This document shows, in pieces, positions 1 through 9,485 of a stretch of 64,000 nt of DNA. Under the pieces are notes generated by a model that was not told the origin of the DNA, did not search any database, and saw only the letters and a list, made by a program, of their open reading frames with translations. The DNA lies in contig NZ_LT629793.1 in the NCBI RefSeq assembly GCF_900105735.1, positions 1,426,001 through 1,490,000 on the forward strand, written 5' to 3'. The first letter of the stretch is position 1. Every line of letters starts with the position of its first letter. The position numbers and the translations under genes are program-made. Source of the DNA: Pseudomonas yamanorum (GTDB lineage Bacteria > Pseudomonadota > Gammaproteobacteria > Pseudomonadales > Pseudomonadaceae).

Positions 1-577
1 CGAGAGCGCCAGGCGCCTGCGCGGTCTGCTCAAGGAAAGCCGGGTACGGGCGGTGGGTGAATGCGGGCTGGACTTCAACCGGGATTTCTCGCCGCGCCCT
101 CAGCAGGAAAAAGTCCTTGAAGAACACCTGGCCCTGGCCGTGGAACTGAAACTCCCGGTTTTTCTTCATGAGCGTGACGCCAACCAGCGCCTGTTGGAAA
201 TCCTGCGGGACTACCGTGATCACCTGTCAGCCGCCGTGGTGCACTGCTTCACCGGCGAGCAGCGCGCGCTGTTCAGCTACCTCGACCTGGACCTGCACAT
301 CGGCATCACCGGCTGGATCTGCGACGAGCGCCGTGGGACGCACCTGCATCCGCTGGTCAGGGAAATTCCCCGTGGTCGTCTGATGCTGGAAAGCGACGCG
401 CCCTACCTGCTGCCCCGCACCTTGCGGCCCAAGCCCAAAAACGGTCGCAACGAACCCGCCTATTTGCCGGAAGTCCTGCGGGAAGTCGCCCTGCACCGTG
501 AAGAAACCGTGGAAGACCTGGCGCAACACAGCACAGCCTGCGCCCGCGCCTTTTTTGGATTGCCTGTGCCGGATTGA
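1..577 (+). CDS. tatD: TatD family metal-dependent hydrolase/DNase, 5' end outside window
   Basis: The reading frame is open from base 2, so the N-terminus lies outside the window and the GTG at 53 is internal. The visible part has the TatD-type metal ligand motifs in order: [20 protein letters not shown] and [10 protein letters not shown]. It ends with the [14 protein letters not shown] stretch, which resembles TatD proper more than its paralogues YcfH and YjjV. The family is a TIM-barrel amidohydrolase with Mg-dependent 3'-5' exonuclease activity in the cytoplasm. The next gene, a chemoreceptor, follows on the same strand after about 100 bases. Family is certain; the physiological role is inferred. 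Confidence 0.9.
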   Translation, partial: ESARRLRGLLKESRVRAVGECGLDFNRDFSPRPQQEKVLEEHLALAVELKLPVFLHERDANQRLLEILRDYRDHLSAAVVHCFTGEQRALFSYLDLDLHIGITGWICDERRGTHLHPLVREIPRGRLMLESDAPYLLPRTLRPKPKNGRNEPAYLPEVLREVALHREETVEDLAQHSTACARAFFGLPVPD

Positions 578-673
578 CGCGGCGCATTGACCCATATCAA
601 AACCTGCCGGGCCGATAGCGGCACAATAATGGCACCTTGCCAATGCTGTTTCCGCTATCAGAGAAAACCTTCC

Positions 674-2155
674 ATGGGTGCCTGGCTTAGCAACATCTCA
701 CTGAAGTACAAATTCTGGGCCGTGAACGCGGTCGCCTTCATCACCACCCTGTTGCTGGTGCTGTACGCCGTGCAGCTCGAACAACAGGCCCGCAGCCAAG
801 CCTCCCAGGCTTCGGCGCAAGCCCAGGCGCGCTTGCTCAGTGCCTGGCCCGCCGGCCAACCGCTGCCCAAGGGCGAGCACTGGCTGACCTATGCCAAGGG
901 CAAAGTCCCACAACTGGGCGACGAGGATCTGTCAGCCCTGGCCACCGCCAGTGGCTGGGTGGACTTCAATCACATGCCGTTGTTCGGCGAAAACCCGCTG
1001 ATGGGCGCCGAAGTGATCAGCCGCGCCGACGGTCAGCAGGTCGCCGTGCTGGCCTACGGACCCAGCTTGAGCCAAGTCTTCGAAGACCGTTTCGCCAACT
1101 ACGCCGTGGCGGTGATGATTCTGATGCTGGCCATGCTCGGCGCCTCACAGCTGCTGATCCGCTTTCTGCTCAGCCAGCTCAATACCTTGAAAGACGTGAT
1201 GCTGCACGTCGAAAAAACCGGCGACCTCTCGGCCCGCGTGCCCTTGGCTTGTAAAGACGAGGTCGGGCAGATGGCCAGTGCCTTTAACGCGATGCAGGCG
1301 GGTTATCAGCGAGTGGTCAACACCGTCGCGCGCACTGCCAAGCAACTGGACGACGGCGCCGCACGCCTGGCCAGCAGCATGAACGAGGTGCAACACGGCA
1401 TGCTCGGCCAGCAAAGCGAAACCGACCAGGCCGCGACTGCAATCAACGAGATGACCGCCACCGTCTACCACATCGCCCAGCACGCCGGCGCCACCCGCGA
1501 CCTGTCCCAGACTGCCGACACCCTCGCCGGCAGCGGCCAGGAAGTGGTCAGCCGGGTGCAGCGCTCGATTGCCGGGCTGTCCACGGGTGTGCAGCAGACC
1601 GCCGAAATGATCCAGAAACTGGCCGAGGACAGCCAGAAAATCAACAGCGTGGTCGGGGTGATTCACAGCATCGCCGAACAGACCAACCTGCTGGCCCTCA
1701 ACGCCGCCATTGAAGCCGCCCGCGCCGGCGAAATGGGCCGGGGCTTTGCCGTGGTTGCCGACGAAGTACGCAACCTGGCCAAGCGAGTGCAAAGCTCCAC
1801 CGATGAAATCACCCGCATGGTGTCCGCCCTGCAAGCCGGCACCCGGGACGCGGTGGATTTTATGCAGGAAAGCTCGTTCAAGGCCGACGACTGTGTGCAG
1901 CAGGCGCAAGAGGCCGGGATTGCTCTCGCCGAAATCACCGGCGCCGTGGCGCAGATGCGTGAGAGCAATACGCAAATTGCCGTGGCGGCCGAACAGCAAA
2001 GCCATGTGGCCGAGGAAATGAATCGGGCGGTGGTGAGCATCCGTGACGTCACCGAGAACACCGTGCAACAAACCGTGGACTCGGCCACCACCAGCAATGA
2101 GCTGGCGACCCTGGCCGGAGAACTGAGCAAGGCCATCGGACAATTGAAGCTGTAA
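674..2155 (+). CDS. Methyl-accepting chemotaxis protein
   Basis: This 493-residue transmembrane chemoreceptor should signal to CheA/CheW. There is a first membrane helix at about residues 14-36, a short periplasmic part of roughly 100 residues, a second helix at about 140-165, then a HAMP domain (to about 218). The cytoplasmic coiled coil carries the highly conserved hairpin tip ([19 protein letters not shown], about residues 335-353). No C-terminal NWETF-like CheR tether is visible. The ATG at 674 was chosen over the in-frame start at 587 because it puts the hydrophobic helix near the N-terminus and follows a purine-rich leader. The small sensor domain is not one I recognise, so the ligand is unknown. 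Confidence 0.93.
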   Translation: MGAWLSNISLKYKFWAVNAVAFITTLLLVLYAVQLEQQARSQASQASAQAQARLLSAWPAGQPLPKGEHWLTYAKGKVPQLGDEDLSALATASGWVDFNHMPLFGENPLMGAEVISRADGQQVAVLAYGPSLSQVFEDRFANYAVAVMILMLAMLGASQLLIRFLLSQLNTLKDVMLHVEKTGDLSARVPLACKDEVGQMASAFNAMQAGYQRVVNTVARTAKQLDDGAARLASSMNEVQHGMLGQQSETDQAATAINEMTATVYHIAQHAGATRDLSQTADTLAGSGQEVVSRVQRSIAGLSTGVQQTAEMIQKLAEDSQKINSVVGVIHSIAEQTNLLALNAAIEAARAGEMGRGFAVVADEVRNLAKRVQSSTDEITRMVSALQAGTRDAVDFMQESSFKADDCVQQAQEAGIALAEITGAVAQMRESNTQIAVAAEQQSHVAEEMNRAVVSIRDVTENTVQQTVDSATTSNELATLAGELSKAIGQLKL

Positions 2156-2164
2156 ACACTGAAG

Positions 2165-2191
2165 GGATGGCTATGGCCTCCATAGCCATCC
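2165..2191 (+). terminator. Probable terminator of the chemoreceptor gene
   Basis: A perfect 12-bp inverted repeat (GGATGGCTATGG and its complement) with a 3-base loop begins 9 bases after the stop codon and is followed by TTGATT. The T tract is short, so efficiency is uncertain. Confidence 0.7.
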
Positions 2192-2263
2192 TTGATTCGC
2201 CGCCCCGCCCTGCCCGTCCTACACTCTGTTCAAGATGTTTCAACGGACAGAGGAATCACGATC

Positions 2264-2536
2264 ATGGGAAAACGTCATCCAAATCTCCCCGCCTGGCAAT
2301 GGCGCACCCCCCCTCAGAATCATCAGCATGCAACCAATCAAGTGCTGCAGCTGCTGGCGCTGCCGCTGCTGGTGATCGGCTTTCTGCTGATGGTGTCCGG
2401 AGTGTTCAGCGAGAACCTGGCGAGCGTCGCTATCGGGGTTGTCGGCATTGTGGCCGCGCTGGCATTGCAGCATCACGGTCGCAGCCTGGAGGCACGCACC
2501 AGCGATGCCTCCGACGATCAACACCTGTTGGTCTGA
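2264..2536 (+). CDS. Small membrane protein, possibly Mpo1/DUF962-like
   Basis: This 90-residue protein has a basic and aromatic N-terminus (MGKRHPNLPAWQW) and two hydrophobic helices at about residues 28-48 and 54-72. The tail is polar. The NHQHATN...LPLLVIGFLL pattern recalls Mpo1-like (DUF962) membrane proteins, which are linked to fatty-acid alpha-oxidation in yeast, but the match is from memory and weak. The ATG at 2264 follows a GAGGAATCACGATC leader and was preferred to the in-frame start at 2192. It is a single gene between a chemoreceptor and a convergent thioesterase. Confidence 0.75.
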   Translation: MGKRHPNLPAWQWRTPPQNHQHATNQVLQLLALPLLVIGFLLMVSGVFSENLASVAIGVVGIVAALALQHHGRSLEARTSDASDDQHLLV

Positions 2537-2540
2537 GGGC

Positions 2541-3338
2541 TCAGGCGAACACCACCACCGACTGGCGACTGATAGCAATCAACTGGCCGTCGGGGCTCCA
2601 CAGCTGCGCAGCCGCATGGCCGTAGCCGTCGCGGGCATGCTCGATGTGGACCCGGTATTGACACCAGTCCAGGGTGCTGAGGGTTTGCAACGGCTGGACG
2701 AACTCGATGGTCCAGGTCAGGGTGCTGCCCGGTGCTGGTTGGGTCAGGTGCGGTAACACCGAAGGTGGCCATGCGTCGACCAGCGCGAGGATATGCGCTT
2801 CGGTCAGGGGCTCTTCTTTCACGTCGCCACGCAAGCGCACCCAGCCGCCCATCTCACGGGATTTATTACCGGTGAATGGCAGCCCGCCGACGCTCCAACG
2901 CATCGCCAGGTGCCGCATGAATTCCGGTGTCACCCCTTTGACGTAGGGCAGCTCCTGGCACTCATCCCAGTGTTTGAAGGTGGGCGCGGGTTCAGCGGCG
3001 ACGTCGATTTGCGACGGCCGCGACGCGCCAAAACTGGCCTGCACCAAAGTCATCGTTTCACCGTTCTGCACCACACGGCCCAGCAACTGGCTGACAGCCT
3101 TGCCTTCGCGCAGCACTTCGACTTCGTAGCGGGCAGGCACATCCGGCGCCACGGGGCCGACAAAGGTAATCGCCAGCGAACGCAACGGGCGATCCGCCGG
3201 GACCTGCGCACGCAGGGCCTCGTACTCCAACGCCACGACCAGGCCGCCGAACGTGGCACGGCCCTGGGCCCATTCGGCCGGGATCGAAACGTCCAGCGGG
3301 TGGTTGCGGGCAGCGTCGAGCAAATCACTAAAGCGCAT
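2541..3338 (-). CDS. Acyl-CoA thioesterase family protein (double hotdog)
   Basis: This 265-residue protein fits the TesB-like/4HBT_3 double-hotdog family. An N-terminal hotdog carries GRATFGGLVVALEYEAL followed by RSLAITFVGPV. The C-terminal half has the typical closing strands (CQYRVHIEHARDGYG...LIAISRQSVVV). Such enzymes hydrolyse fatty acyl-CoA thioesters in the cytoplasm. The ATG at 3338 is preceded by a GAG-containing leader; the longer frame to 3395 adds only unsupported residues. Substrate range cannot be read from the sequence. It is convergent with the small membrane protein gene upstream in the window, with 4 bases between the stops. Confidence 0.87.
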   Translation of the reverse strand: MRFSDLLDAARNHPLDVSIPAEWAQGRATFGGLVVALEYEALRAQVPADRPLRSLAITFVGPVAPDVPARYEVEVLREGKAVSQLLGRVVQNGETMTLVQASFGASRPSQIDVAAEPAPTFKHWDECQELPYVKGVTPEFMRHLAMRWSVGGLPFTGNKSREMGGWVRLRGDVKEEPLTEAHILALVDAWPPSVLPHLTQPAPGSTLTWTIEFVQPLQTLSTLDWCQYRVHIEHARDGYGHAAAQLWSPDGQLIAISRQSVVVFA

Positions 3339-3440
3339 GGCGATCTCAACTTGAAAAAAAGAATTGAGGGATCTTAACCACCCGGCCTGCGCCATACAGC
3401 GCCTATTCCAGCCAAAAGTCCGGACAGATAGGCCGCAGGT

Positions 3441-4205
3441 TCAAGCGAAGCAGTCGGCGCTCAGTTTATCCAACACACGGTCCGCCTGCCCTTCAGCCTC
3501 GGCCATGGTGCGGTGCCAGCCGGATACGCACGGCTGCAAATCAGGTTCGTGCCCGGCTTGCGCCAGCCATTGCCAGCAGTCGTGCCAATCGCCGAGGGCG
3601 CCTTGGGCGGCCTTGAGACGGGACACCGCTTTGGGGGGCAGCTTATCCAGCTCGGGATAAGCCTCGGCCGCATAACGCACACGCTTGATCAACAGGCGCA
3701 GGCGATGGCGGTCATGGTTGGGATCGTGCAACGCTTCGCCGAGTTTTTTCCATTGCTTGGCCAGGCGTTTTTCAATGCGGGTGCGCAAACCCTTGAGCAA
3801 TTTCTGCCGTTGGGATGCGCGGATAAAGCGGGGGAATGCTTCGAGGATCAACAGCAGTTGCGCCAGCTCCGGCCCTTGCGCCACCGAGCGGTAGGTGGCT
3901 GGCTGCTGCCGTATACGCCGCTCAGCTGCTTCGTGATGGCCATGCTGGTGGAGGTACGCCGCCAACACTTCACGGTCGCGAAACGGCGTGGTCAGTTGGC
4001 CCACGCCACTGGCGGCCTGTTCGAGCTGCTCGACACCGGGCAACCCGCGCAATGGCCGCAACAGGCTGCGCAAGCGCCGTACCGTGGTGCGCAGATCGTG
4101 CAGGGCCTCGTCGTCCGTGACGGCGGCGAGGCGCGCCTGGCAGCTCAGTAACCCTACTTCCAGGCCGATGACCTGAGCGACTAACTGATCGACCAACGCT
4201 GCCAT
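3441..4205 (-). CDS. CHAD domain-containing protein
   Basis: A 254-residue, highly basic, helical protein. It has the CHAD pattern of conserved His and Arg/Lys at the start of helices: DDEALHDLRTTVRRLRSLLRPLR near residues 30-52, then LLIKRVRYAAEAY. CHAD domains bind polyphosphate through these positive surfaces and are often associated with polyphosphate granules. No CYTH domain is fused or adjacent. The ATG at 4205 has a good AGGGGA ribosome site; the longer frame to 4253 lacks one. Confidence 0.87.
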   Translation of the reverse strand: MAALVDQLVAQVIGLEVGLLSCQARLAAVTDDEALHDLRTTVRRLRSLLRPLRGLPGVEQLEQAASGVGQLTTPFRDREVLAAYLHQHGHHEAAERRIRQQPATYRSVAQGPELAQLLLILEAFPRFIRASQRQKLLKGLRTRIEKRLAKQWKKLGEALHDPNHDRHRLRLLIKRVRYAAEAYPELDKLPPKAVSRLKAAQGALGDWHDCWQWLAQAGHEPDLQPCVSGWHRTMAEAEGQADRVLDKLSADCFA

Positions 4206-4294
4206 GCCTGTTTCCCCTGTTGAAGATCGGGCGCCTGCTTGGGCAAACGCCACACAACACTATCGACTACCTTTCCTTGGCCCCCTGATCAGGA

Positions 4295-4573
4295 TCAACG
4301 TCCTGCGCGCGACTCACGAATATAGAAACGCGCTTTCTCGGCCTTTTCCGAGCAACCTTCAAAGGCTTCGAACTGCTGCTGGGTCTTGGCGCCAGTCAAC
4401 AACGACAGAGCCTTGGAGTAACTCACGGTGCCGGCAAAACCTTCGGCCTTGGCCAGGTCCAGTTCGTGCCACGCAGCGTCCAGTTGAGTGCCGCAGCTGT
4501 CGCGATAAGCAGTTTTCCCGGCACAACCGGCCAGGGCCAACACGATCACAGGTACACACATCCAGGCTTTCAT
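4295..4573 (-). CDS. Small lipoprotein of unknown function
   Basis: A 92-residue secreted lipoprotein. MKAWMCVPVIVLALAGC provides a signal peptide with a clear LAGC lipobox, so the mature protein starts at Cys17. The mature part is helical with two further cysteines (DSCGTQLD, FEGCSEK) and ends in a basic tail. A GAGGTG ribosome site 7 bases upstream selects the ATG at 4573 rather than 4588. It is divergent from the patatin gene, 217 bases away. No function is recognised. Confidence 0.8.
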   Translation of the reverse strand: MKAWMCVPVIVLALAGCAGKTAYRDSCGTQLDAAWHELDLAKAEGFAGTVSYSKALSLLTGAKTQQQFEAFEGCSEKAEKARFYIRESRAGR

Positions 4574-4790
4574 CAAATGACACCTCAAGAAAAGAAAAAA
4601 CAGTCACAGGTGTAGACGTTGCCTACACCGAAAAGTGCCTTATCCGACTGCCTGAATCCGCAGTGCCGATTGCCAGAGCATACCCGAGCCCAATGGCTCG
4701 CTCGCGAAAATATTCGGTTGTGACCGTGATGATTGAAGCCCGACCCTCGATGGGTGCATTGTGGGCACCTGTTTTGCGAAGGATCAGGTC

Positions 4791-5828
4791 ATGAAGAAAC
4801 GTGTTGCATTGGTGCTGGGCTCCGGTGGCGCTCGGGGCTACGCCCATATCGGCGTGATCGAGGAAATCGAAAAACGCGGCTATGACATCGCCTGCATCGC
4901 CGGCTGTTCCATGGGTGCGGTGGTGGGTGGGATCTATGCTGCGGGCAAGCTGGACGAGTACCGAAACTGGATCGAAAGCCTCGATTACCTGGACGTGCTG
5001 CGACTGGTCGACGTGAGCTTTCGCCTGGGGGCGATTCGTGGCGAAAAGGTGTTCGGGCAGATCCGCAAGATCGTCGGCGAGATCAATATCGAAGACCTGC
5101 GCATCCCCTACACCGCCGTGGCCACCGACCTCACCAACCAGCAGGAAATCTGGTTCCAGGAAGGCTGCCTGCACCAGGCCATGCGCGCTTCGGCGGCAAT
5201 TCCCAGCCTGTTCACCCCGGTGATGCAGGGCAACCGCATGCTGGTGGACGGCGGCCTGTTGAACCCGCTGCCGATCGTACCGGTGGTGTCCAGCCATTGC
5301 GACCTGATCATTGCGGTCAACCTCAACTCTACCAACCAGAAGCAGTACAAGCTTCCAGTGATCCAGCGTCCGCCGGCGTTCAGGAGCCGCTTCGATAACC
5401 TGGTGCGTTCACTGGGTTCGCACTTGCCGTTCCGGCGCAAGCAGGCCGAGCAGTTGTTGATGCTGGAACAGGAAGCGCTGCTGGCCCAGGCCGCCGATAT
5501 CAACCCGTGGCTGGACTCTGCCGAACCCGAGGCGCAACAACCGGCGGCGGCACCGGAAAAGGCCGGGGCGCCAAAGTCGGCGACCGGCTCGTTCATCATC
5601 GATAACGTGGGGCCCGCGTCGCTGCTGGACCTGATCAACCAGAGCTTCGAGGTGATGCAGACGTCATTGGCGCAGTACAAGATCGCCGGGTACCCACCGG
5701 ATATTCTGATCAACGTGCCAAAGCGGGTGTGCCGGTTTTTCGAGTTTTACAAAGCGCCGGAGTTGATCGCGCTGGGCCGGGAGATCGCCAGCGATACCCT
5801 GGATCGGTACGAGAGCGAGCAACACTGA
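4791..5828 (+). CDS. Patatin-like phospholipase, RssA/NTE type
   Basis: A 345-residue serine lipid hydrolase with the Ser-Asp dyad. The oxyanion loop is GSGGARGYAHIG (residues 8-19), the nucleophile is Ser40 in GCSMG and the dyad partner is Asp153 in DGGLLNP. A low-complexity Ala/Pro/Gln segment sits at about 245-270. No signal peptide, beta-barrel or POTRA domain follows, so this is the cytoplasmic RssA-like type rather than the secreted PlpD type. The ATG at 4791 starts directly at the family N-terminus (MKKRVALVLG) behind an AAGGA-containing leader. Confidence 0.9.
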   Translation: MKKRVALVLGSGGARGYAHIGVIEEIEKRGYDIACIAGCSMGAVVGGIYAAGKLDEYRNWIESLDYLDVLRLVDVSFRLGAIRGEKVFGQIRKIVGEINIEDLRIPYTAVATDLTNQQEIWFQEGCLHQAMRASAAIPSLFTPVMQGNRMLVDGGLLNPLPIVPVVSSHCDLIIAVNLNSTNQKQYKLPVIQRPPAFRSRFDNLVRSLGSHLPFRRKQAEQLLMLEQEALLAQAADINPWLDSAEPEAQQPAAAPEKAGAPKSATGSFIIDNVGPASLLDLINQSFEVMQTSLAQYKIAGYPPDILINVPKRVCRFFEFYKAPELIALGREIASDTLDRYESEQH

Positions 5829-5848
5829 GTATTTATGAACCGAGCGTT

Positions 5849-5942
5849 TGTGGCGAGGGAGCTTGCTCCCGTTGGAGTGCGAAGCGCTCCCAGGATTTTG
5901 GGGCTGCTGCGCAGCCCAGCGGGAGCAAGCTCCCTCGCCACA
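5849..5942. repeat. REPIN, GAGGGAGCTTGCTCCC type
   Basis: Two inverted 23-bp arms (5849-5871 and 5920-5942) share the core GAGGGAGCTTGCTCCC. An inner hairpin GGGCTGC-TGC-GCAGCCC lies at 5901-5917. It sits between the convergent patatin and kdpE genes. An almost identical element is at 58018-58110. Such elements are mobilised by RAYT transposases in P. fluorescens; no RAYT gene is in the window. Confidence 0.9.
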
Positions 5943-5957
5943 GGTTAAGCACCACCC

Positions 5958-6653
5958 TTAAGCTTCGGTGTTCAACAACCGATAGCCCACCCCGGCCTCA
6001 GTCACGATAAACCGTGGCTGGGTCGGATCATCTACCAGTTTCTGGCGCAGATGGCCCACCACAATCCGCAGGTAATGGCTGTCTTCGGTATGGGTCGGGC
6101 CCCAGATATCCTTGAGCAGTTGCTGCTGGGTAATCACCCGCCCGGGATGGCGGGCCAGTTGCGCCAGCACCGCGTATTCCTTGCGGGTCAGCGCCACTTC
6201 GACACCGTCCAGCAACACCCGCCGATAGGCCAGGTCTACAGTCAACGGGCCAAAACGCAATGCCGCTTCCTGGGCCTCCCCCGCCGGCGCCTGGCGCAAC
6301 AATGCCCGCACCCGCGCGAGAAACTCCTGGATGCCAAACGGCTTGGTCACGTAGTCGTTGGCGCCGTTGTCCAGCGCCTCGACCTTTTGCACTTCGCTGG
6401 CCCGCACCGACAGCACCAGCACCGGCACCGTGGACCACTCGCGAAACTCGCGCAGCACCTGCTGGCCGTCCATGTCCGGCAGGCCGAGGTCGAGCACCAG
6501 CAAGTCCGGTTTACTCAAGGCGGCCTGGGCCAGGCCTTCGTTGCCGGTGCCGGCCTCGATCACTTTGTAGCCCTGGGAGGCCAGGCTGATACGCAAGAAC
6601 TTGCGGATCTGCGGTTCGTCGTCAATGACCAAAATCGTCGCAGTCTGGCTCAT
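5958..6653 (-). CDS. kdpE: KdpE, response regulator of potassium uptake
   Basis: A 231-residue OmpR/PhoB-type regulator. The receiver domain has acidic pocket residues Asp11-Asp12, phospho-acceptor Asp55 (VLDLGLPD), and the later Thr/Ser and Lys (NDYVTKPFG). The C-terminal winged helix contains ALTRKEYAVL and a recognition helix ending in HYLRIVVGHLRQKL. It is phosphorylated by KdpD and activates the kdp promoter. It lies 37 bases downstream of kdpD, probably co-transcribed. The ATG at 6653 replaces an in-frame TTG at 6662. Confidence 0.96.
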   Translation of the reverse strand: MSQTATILVIDDEPQIRKFLRISLASQGYKVIEAGTGNEGLAQAALSKPDLLVLDLGLPDMDGQQVLREFREWSTVPVLVLSVRASEVQKVEALDNGANDYVTKPFGIQEFLARVRALLRQAPAGEAQEAALRFGPLTVDLAYRRVLLDGVEVALTRKEYAVLAQLARHPGRVITQQQLLKDIWGPTHTEDSHYLRIVVGHLRQKLVDDPTQPRFIVTEAGVGYRLLNTEA

Positions 6654-6690
6654 GGTGTCCAATCAAAATCCGTGAAAAAAAGAGGGTAGC

Positions 6691-9342
6691 TCAAGGTTCG
6701 CTTTCCAGGCCAGGCTGGGCCTGCAATGGCAGAAATAAAGTGATGCAGGTGCCGCGGCCTTCGATGCCGTCGGCCACGCTGATATGCCCGCCGTGCGCAC
6801 CGACCATGCCCTGGCAGATCGCCAGGCCGAGACCGGTACCCTGCCCGCCCCGGTCGCCGCGGGCGGCGGTGTAGAACATGTCGAAAATCTTCGCGCGCTC
6901 CGCCTCGGGAATACCCGGACCTTCATCGGCAACGGCAAAGAACAATTGATTACCCTGCGCGCCAGCACTGAGTTGCAGGCGGCCTTGGGGCGGTGAGAAG
7001 CGTGCAGCGTTTTCCAGTACGTTGACCAGCGCCTGCTCGATCAAGGCCGCATGCACATACAACAACGGTAGTTCGGGCGGCACGTCGGTGGTCACTTGCA
7101 GCGGCGCCAGCACCGCACGCAAACGGCCCAGGGAGCTGCCGACGATGTCGCCGGGCGAGACCCAATCCCGCGCCAGCTTCAGGGCGCCGTGGCCCAGGCG
7201 GGTCATGTCCAGCAGGTTCTGGATGTAGCGATCCAGGCGCTCGGCTTCATCACGGGTACCTTCCAGCAATTCCCGGCGATCTTCCAGGGGAATCGCCTCG
7301 CCGAGGGCCAGCAGGCTGTCAATGCTGCCACGCATGGAGGTCAGCGGTGTGCGCAAATCGTGAGACACGGAAGCCAGCAAGGCGCTGCGCAATTGCTCGG
7401 TTTCGCCGTGCAGACGTGCCGCTTCCAGTTCCTGGCCGAGCTGCGCACGGGCCAGGGCCTGGGCCAATGGCTGGCTCAAGGCGGTGAGCAGACGACGGCG
7501 TTGGCCGCTCAATTCGAGCCCAGGTTTTGGGCTGACACCCAGCAGGCCCAACGGGCCTTCTTCACCGGACAACGGCCACCACCACCAGCGCCCGAACGGC
7601 AAGGTGCCGGTGCCCATGCCGGCCGGTTGATCGTGCTGCCAGGCCCAATCGGCGGCGGCGCGCTCGGCTTCGGTAAAGGTAATTGGGCCACCTGTCTCGA
7701 CCTTCCAGTCGCCCTGACCATCACGGTTGAGCAGGCACAATTGCAGGTCACTCCAGCCTTCCAGATGATGCGCGGCGGCACTGATCACCGCCTGCCGATC
7801 GGTAGCGGCGGTGAGCTTGCGGGACAGGTCGAGCAGCTCGCTGGTTTCTTCCTGGGTGTCACGCAACGCCTGCAACTGCCGACGCTGGCGCGCGGCCAGG
7901 TTGCCGGTGAGCGCGGCCATCAGCAGGAAGAACAACAGCGTCAGCACGTCCTCTTCACGCTGGATCGCAAAGGAAAAACTAGGCGGGATAAACAGGAAGT
8001 CGTAGGTCAAAAACGAGAGTGCCGCCGTGGCCAGCGCCGGGCCCAGGCTGCTGCGCACCGCCACCAGCAATACCGCCGCGAGGAACACCAGCGAGATATT
8101 GGGCAACGGCAGAACGCTCGATACTCCCCACGCCACGGCAGCGGCGATGACCGTCGCGACCACCGCCAGGGCATAGTCAAACCACACCAGCCCACGCACA
8201 TCCGGCAGGCGCGGAGGGGCCGGAACTTCGTCGCTGTCGAGGACGTTGATTTCCAGGCCCCGGGCATTGCGCAGCAGGCGTGCCGCCAAGCCGCCACCAA
8301 ACAGATTGCGCCGCCAGCGCGGCCGGGACTGCCCCACCAGAATCAAGCTGGCGCGACGCTCGGCGGCGTGCTGGATCAGGGTCTTGGCCACCTCCCCCGC
8401 TCGCAGCAACACCACTTCACCGCCAAGACGCTCGGCCAGTTGCTGGGCGTTTTGCAGACGCAGGCGCGATTGTTCATCCCGTACCCGGCCGTTATCCACA
8501 TGCACCAGGCTCCACGGCAAATGCCGACGCTGGGCTACGCGGCTGGCATGACGCACCAGGCGTTCGGCCTGGGCATCGCCATCCACGCCCACCAACAACC
8601 GGCCACGCACGGCGGGCGCGGCTTGGCCCAATTGGCGATAACCCTGGGCCAAGTCATCGTCGACATGGGCCGCCGCGGTTTGCATCGCCAGCTCGCGCAG
8701 GGCCATGAGGTTGGTCTGGGTGAAGAACGCATCGATAGCGGCGCGAGCCTGTTCCGGCACGTAGACCTTGCCGTCCCGCAGACGCTCCAGCAGCTCGCGG
8801 GATGGCAGGTCGATCAGCAGCAGTTCGTCGGCTTCCTGCAAGACCCAGTCGGGCAAGGTCTCGCGCACTTGTACGCCGGTGATGCCGCGCACCTGGTCGT
8901 TGAGGCTTTCCAGGTGCTGGACGTTGACCGTGGTGAAAACGTTGATGCCGGCGGCGAGCAATTCCTGAATGTCTTGCCAGCGTTTTTCGTGGCGGCTGCC
9001 GGGGGCGTTGCTGTGGGCCAGTTCGTCCACCAGCACCAGTTTGGGCTTGGCGGCGAGCAGGCCGTCGAGGTCCATTTCCTCCAGCATCACGCCGCGGTAT
9101 TCGGAACGCAGCAGCGGCTGTTGTGGCAAGCCGCTGAGCAAGGCTTCGGTCTCGGCGCGGCCGTGGGTTTCCACCACCCCGGCAATCAGCCGCACGCCCT
9201 GGCGCAGCTGGGTGTGGGCGGCCTGGAGCATGGCGTAGGTCTTGCCCACGCCGGGGGCGGCGCCGAGGAAGACTTTGAGCCGGCCACGGCCGTCCCGGGG
9301 TAGATCGGCTAACAGGGCATCGGCGCGGCCGGAGTCGCTCAT
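6691..9342 (-). CDS. kdpD: KdpD, osmosensitive potassium sensor kinase
   Basis: This 883-residue sensor kinase has the standard KdpD layout. The N-terminal KdpD domain has a Walker A motif (GAAPGVGKT, 27-35) and a Walker B-like LVLVDELAHSN. A universal-stress-like domain follows. Four membrane helices lie at about 390-480, and a GAF-like segment precedes the kinase core. The phospho-acceptor is His661 (VSHDLRTPL), followed by N, G1 (DEGPGIPE) and G2 (GTGLGLAI) boxes of the ATPase domain. It senses K+ limitation and phosphorylates KdpE. A REPIN separates it from kdpC, so the DE pair may be attenuated relative to the pump genes. Confidence 0.97.
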   Translation of the reverse strand: MSDSGRADALLADLPRDGRGRLKVFLGAAPGVGKTYAMLQAAHTQLRQGVRLIAGVVETHGRAETEALLSGLPQQPLLRSEYRGVMLEEMDLDGLLAAKPKLVLVDELAHSNAPGSRHEKRWQDIQELLAAGINVFTTVNVQHLESLNDQVRGITGVQVRETLPDWVLQEADELLLIDLPSRELLERLRDGKVYVPEQARAAIDAFFTQTNLMALRELAMQTAAAHVDDDLAQGYRQLGQAAPAVRGRLLVGVDGDAQAERLVRHASRVAQRRHLPWSLVHVDNGRVRDEQSRLRLQNAQQLAERLGGEVVLLRAGEVAKTLIQHAAERRASLILVGQSRPRWRRNLFGGGLAARLLRNARGLEINVLDSDEVPAPPRLPDVRGLVWFDYALAVVATVIAAAVAWGVSSVLPLPNISLVFLAAVLLVAVRSSLGPALATAALSFLTYDFLFIPPSFSFAIQREEDVLTLLFFLLMAALTGNLAARQRRQLQALRDTQEETSELLDLSRKLTAATDRQAVISAAAHHLEGWSDLQLCLLNRDGQGDWKVETGGPITFTEAERAAADWAWQHDQPAGMGTGTLPFGRWWWWPLSGEEGPLGLLGVSPKPGLELSGQRRRLLTALSQPLAQALARAQLGQELEAARLHGETEQLRSALLASVSHDLRTPLTSMRGSIDSLLALGEAIPLEDRRELLEGTRDEAERLDRYIQNLLDMTRLGHGALKLARDWVSPGDIVGSSLGRLRAVLAPLQVTTDVPPELPLLYVHAALIEQALVNVLENAARFSPPQGRLQLSAGAQGNQLFFAVADEGPGIPEAERAKIFDMFYTAARGDRGGQGTGLGLAICQGMVGAHGGHISVADGIEGRGTCITLFLPLQAQPGLESEP

Positions 9343-9389
9343 GCGGGCGGTCTTCCTTCAGGTGTTGATGTGGGTTTCTTGAGTCCGCC

Positions 9390-9471
9390 TTCGCGAGCAA
9401 GCCCGCTCCCACATTTGACCGCATTCCAAAGGTGAAACTCAGTCGAATGTGGGAGCGGGCTTGCTCGCGAA
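9390..9471. repeat. REPIN, GGGAGCGGGCTTGCTCGCGA type
   Basis: Perfect inverted arms of 26 bp (9390-9415 and 9446-9471) around a 30-base centre. They lie inside the kdp cluster, between the kdpC stop and the kdpD start. Transcribed, the pair would form a very stable hairpin that could end or stabilise the kdpFABC message. Confidence 0.88.
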
Positions 9472-9485
9472 AGCGGCGCCACGGC

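Noticed and set aside
7096..9303. 735-codon plus-strand frame opposite kdpD
   Set aside because: Antisense shadow rich in Gln, His and Arg; kdpD is unambiguous.
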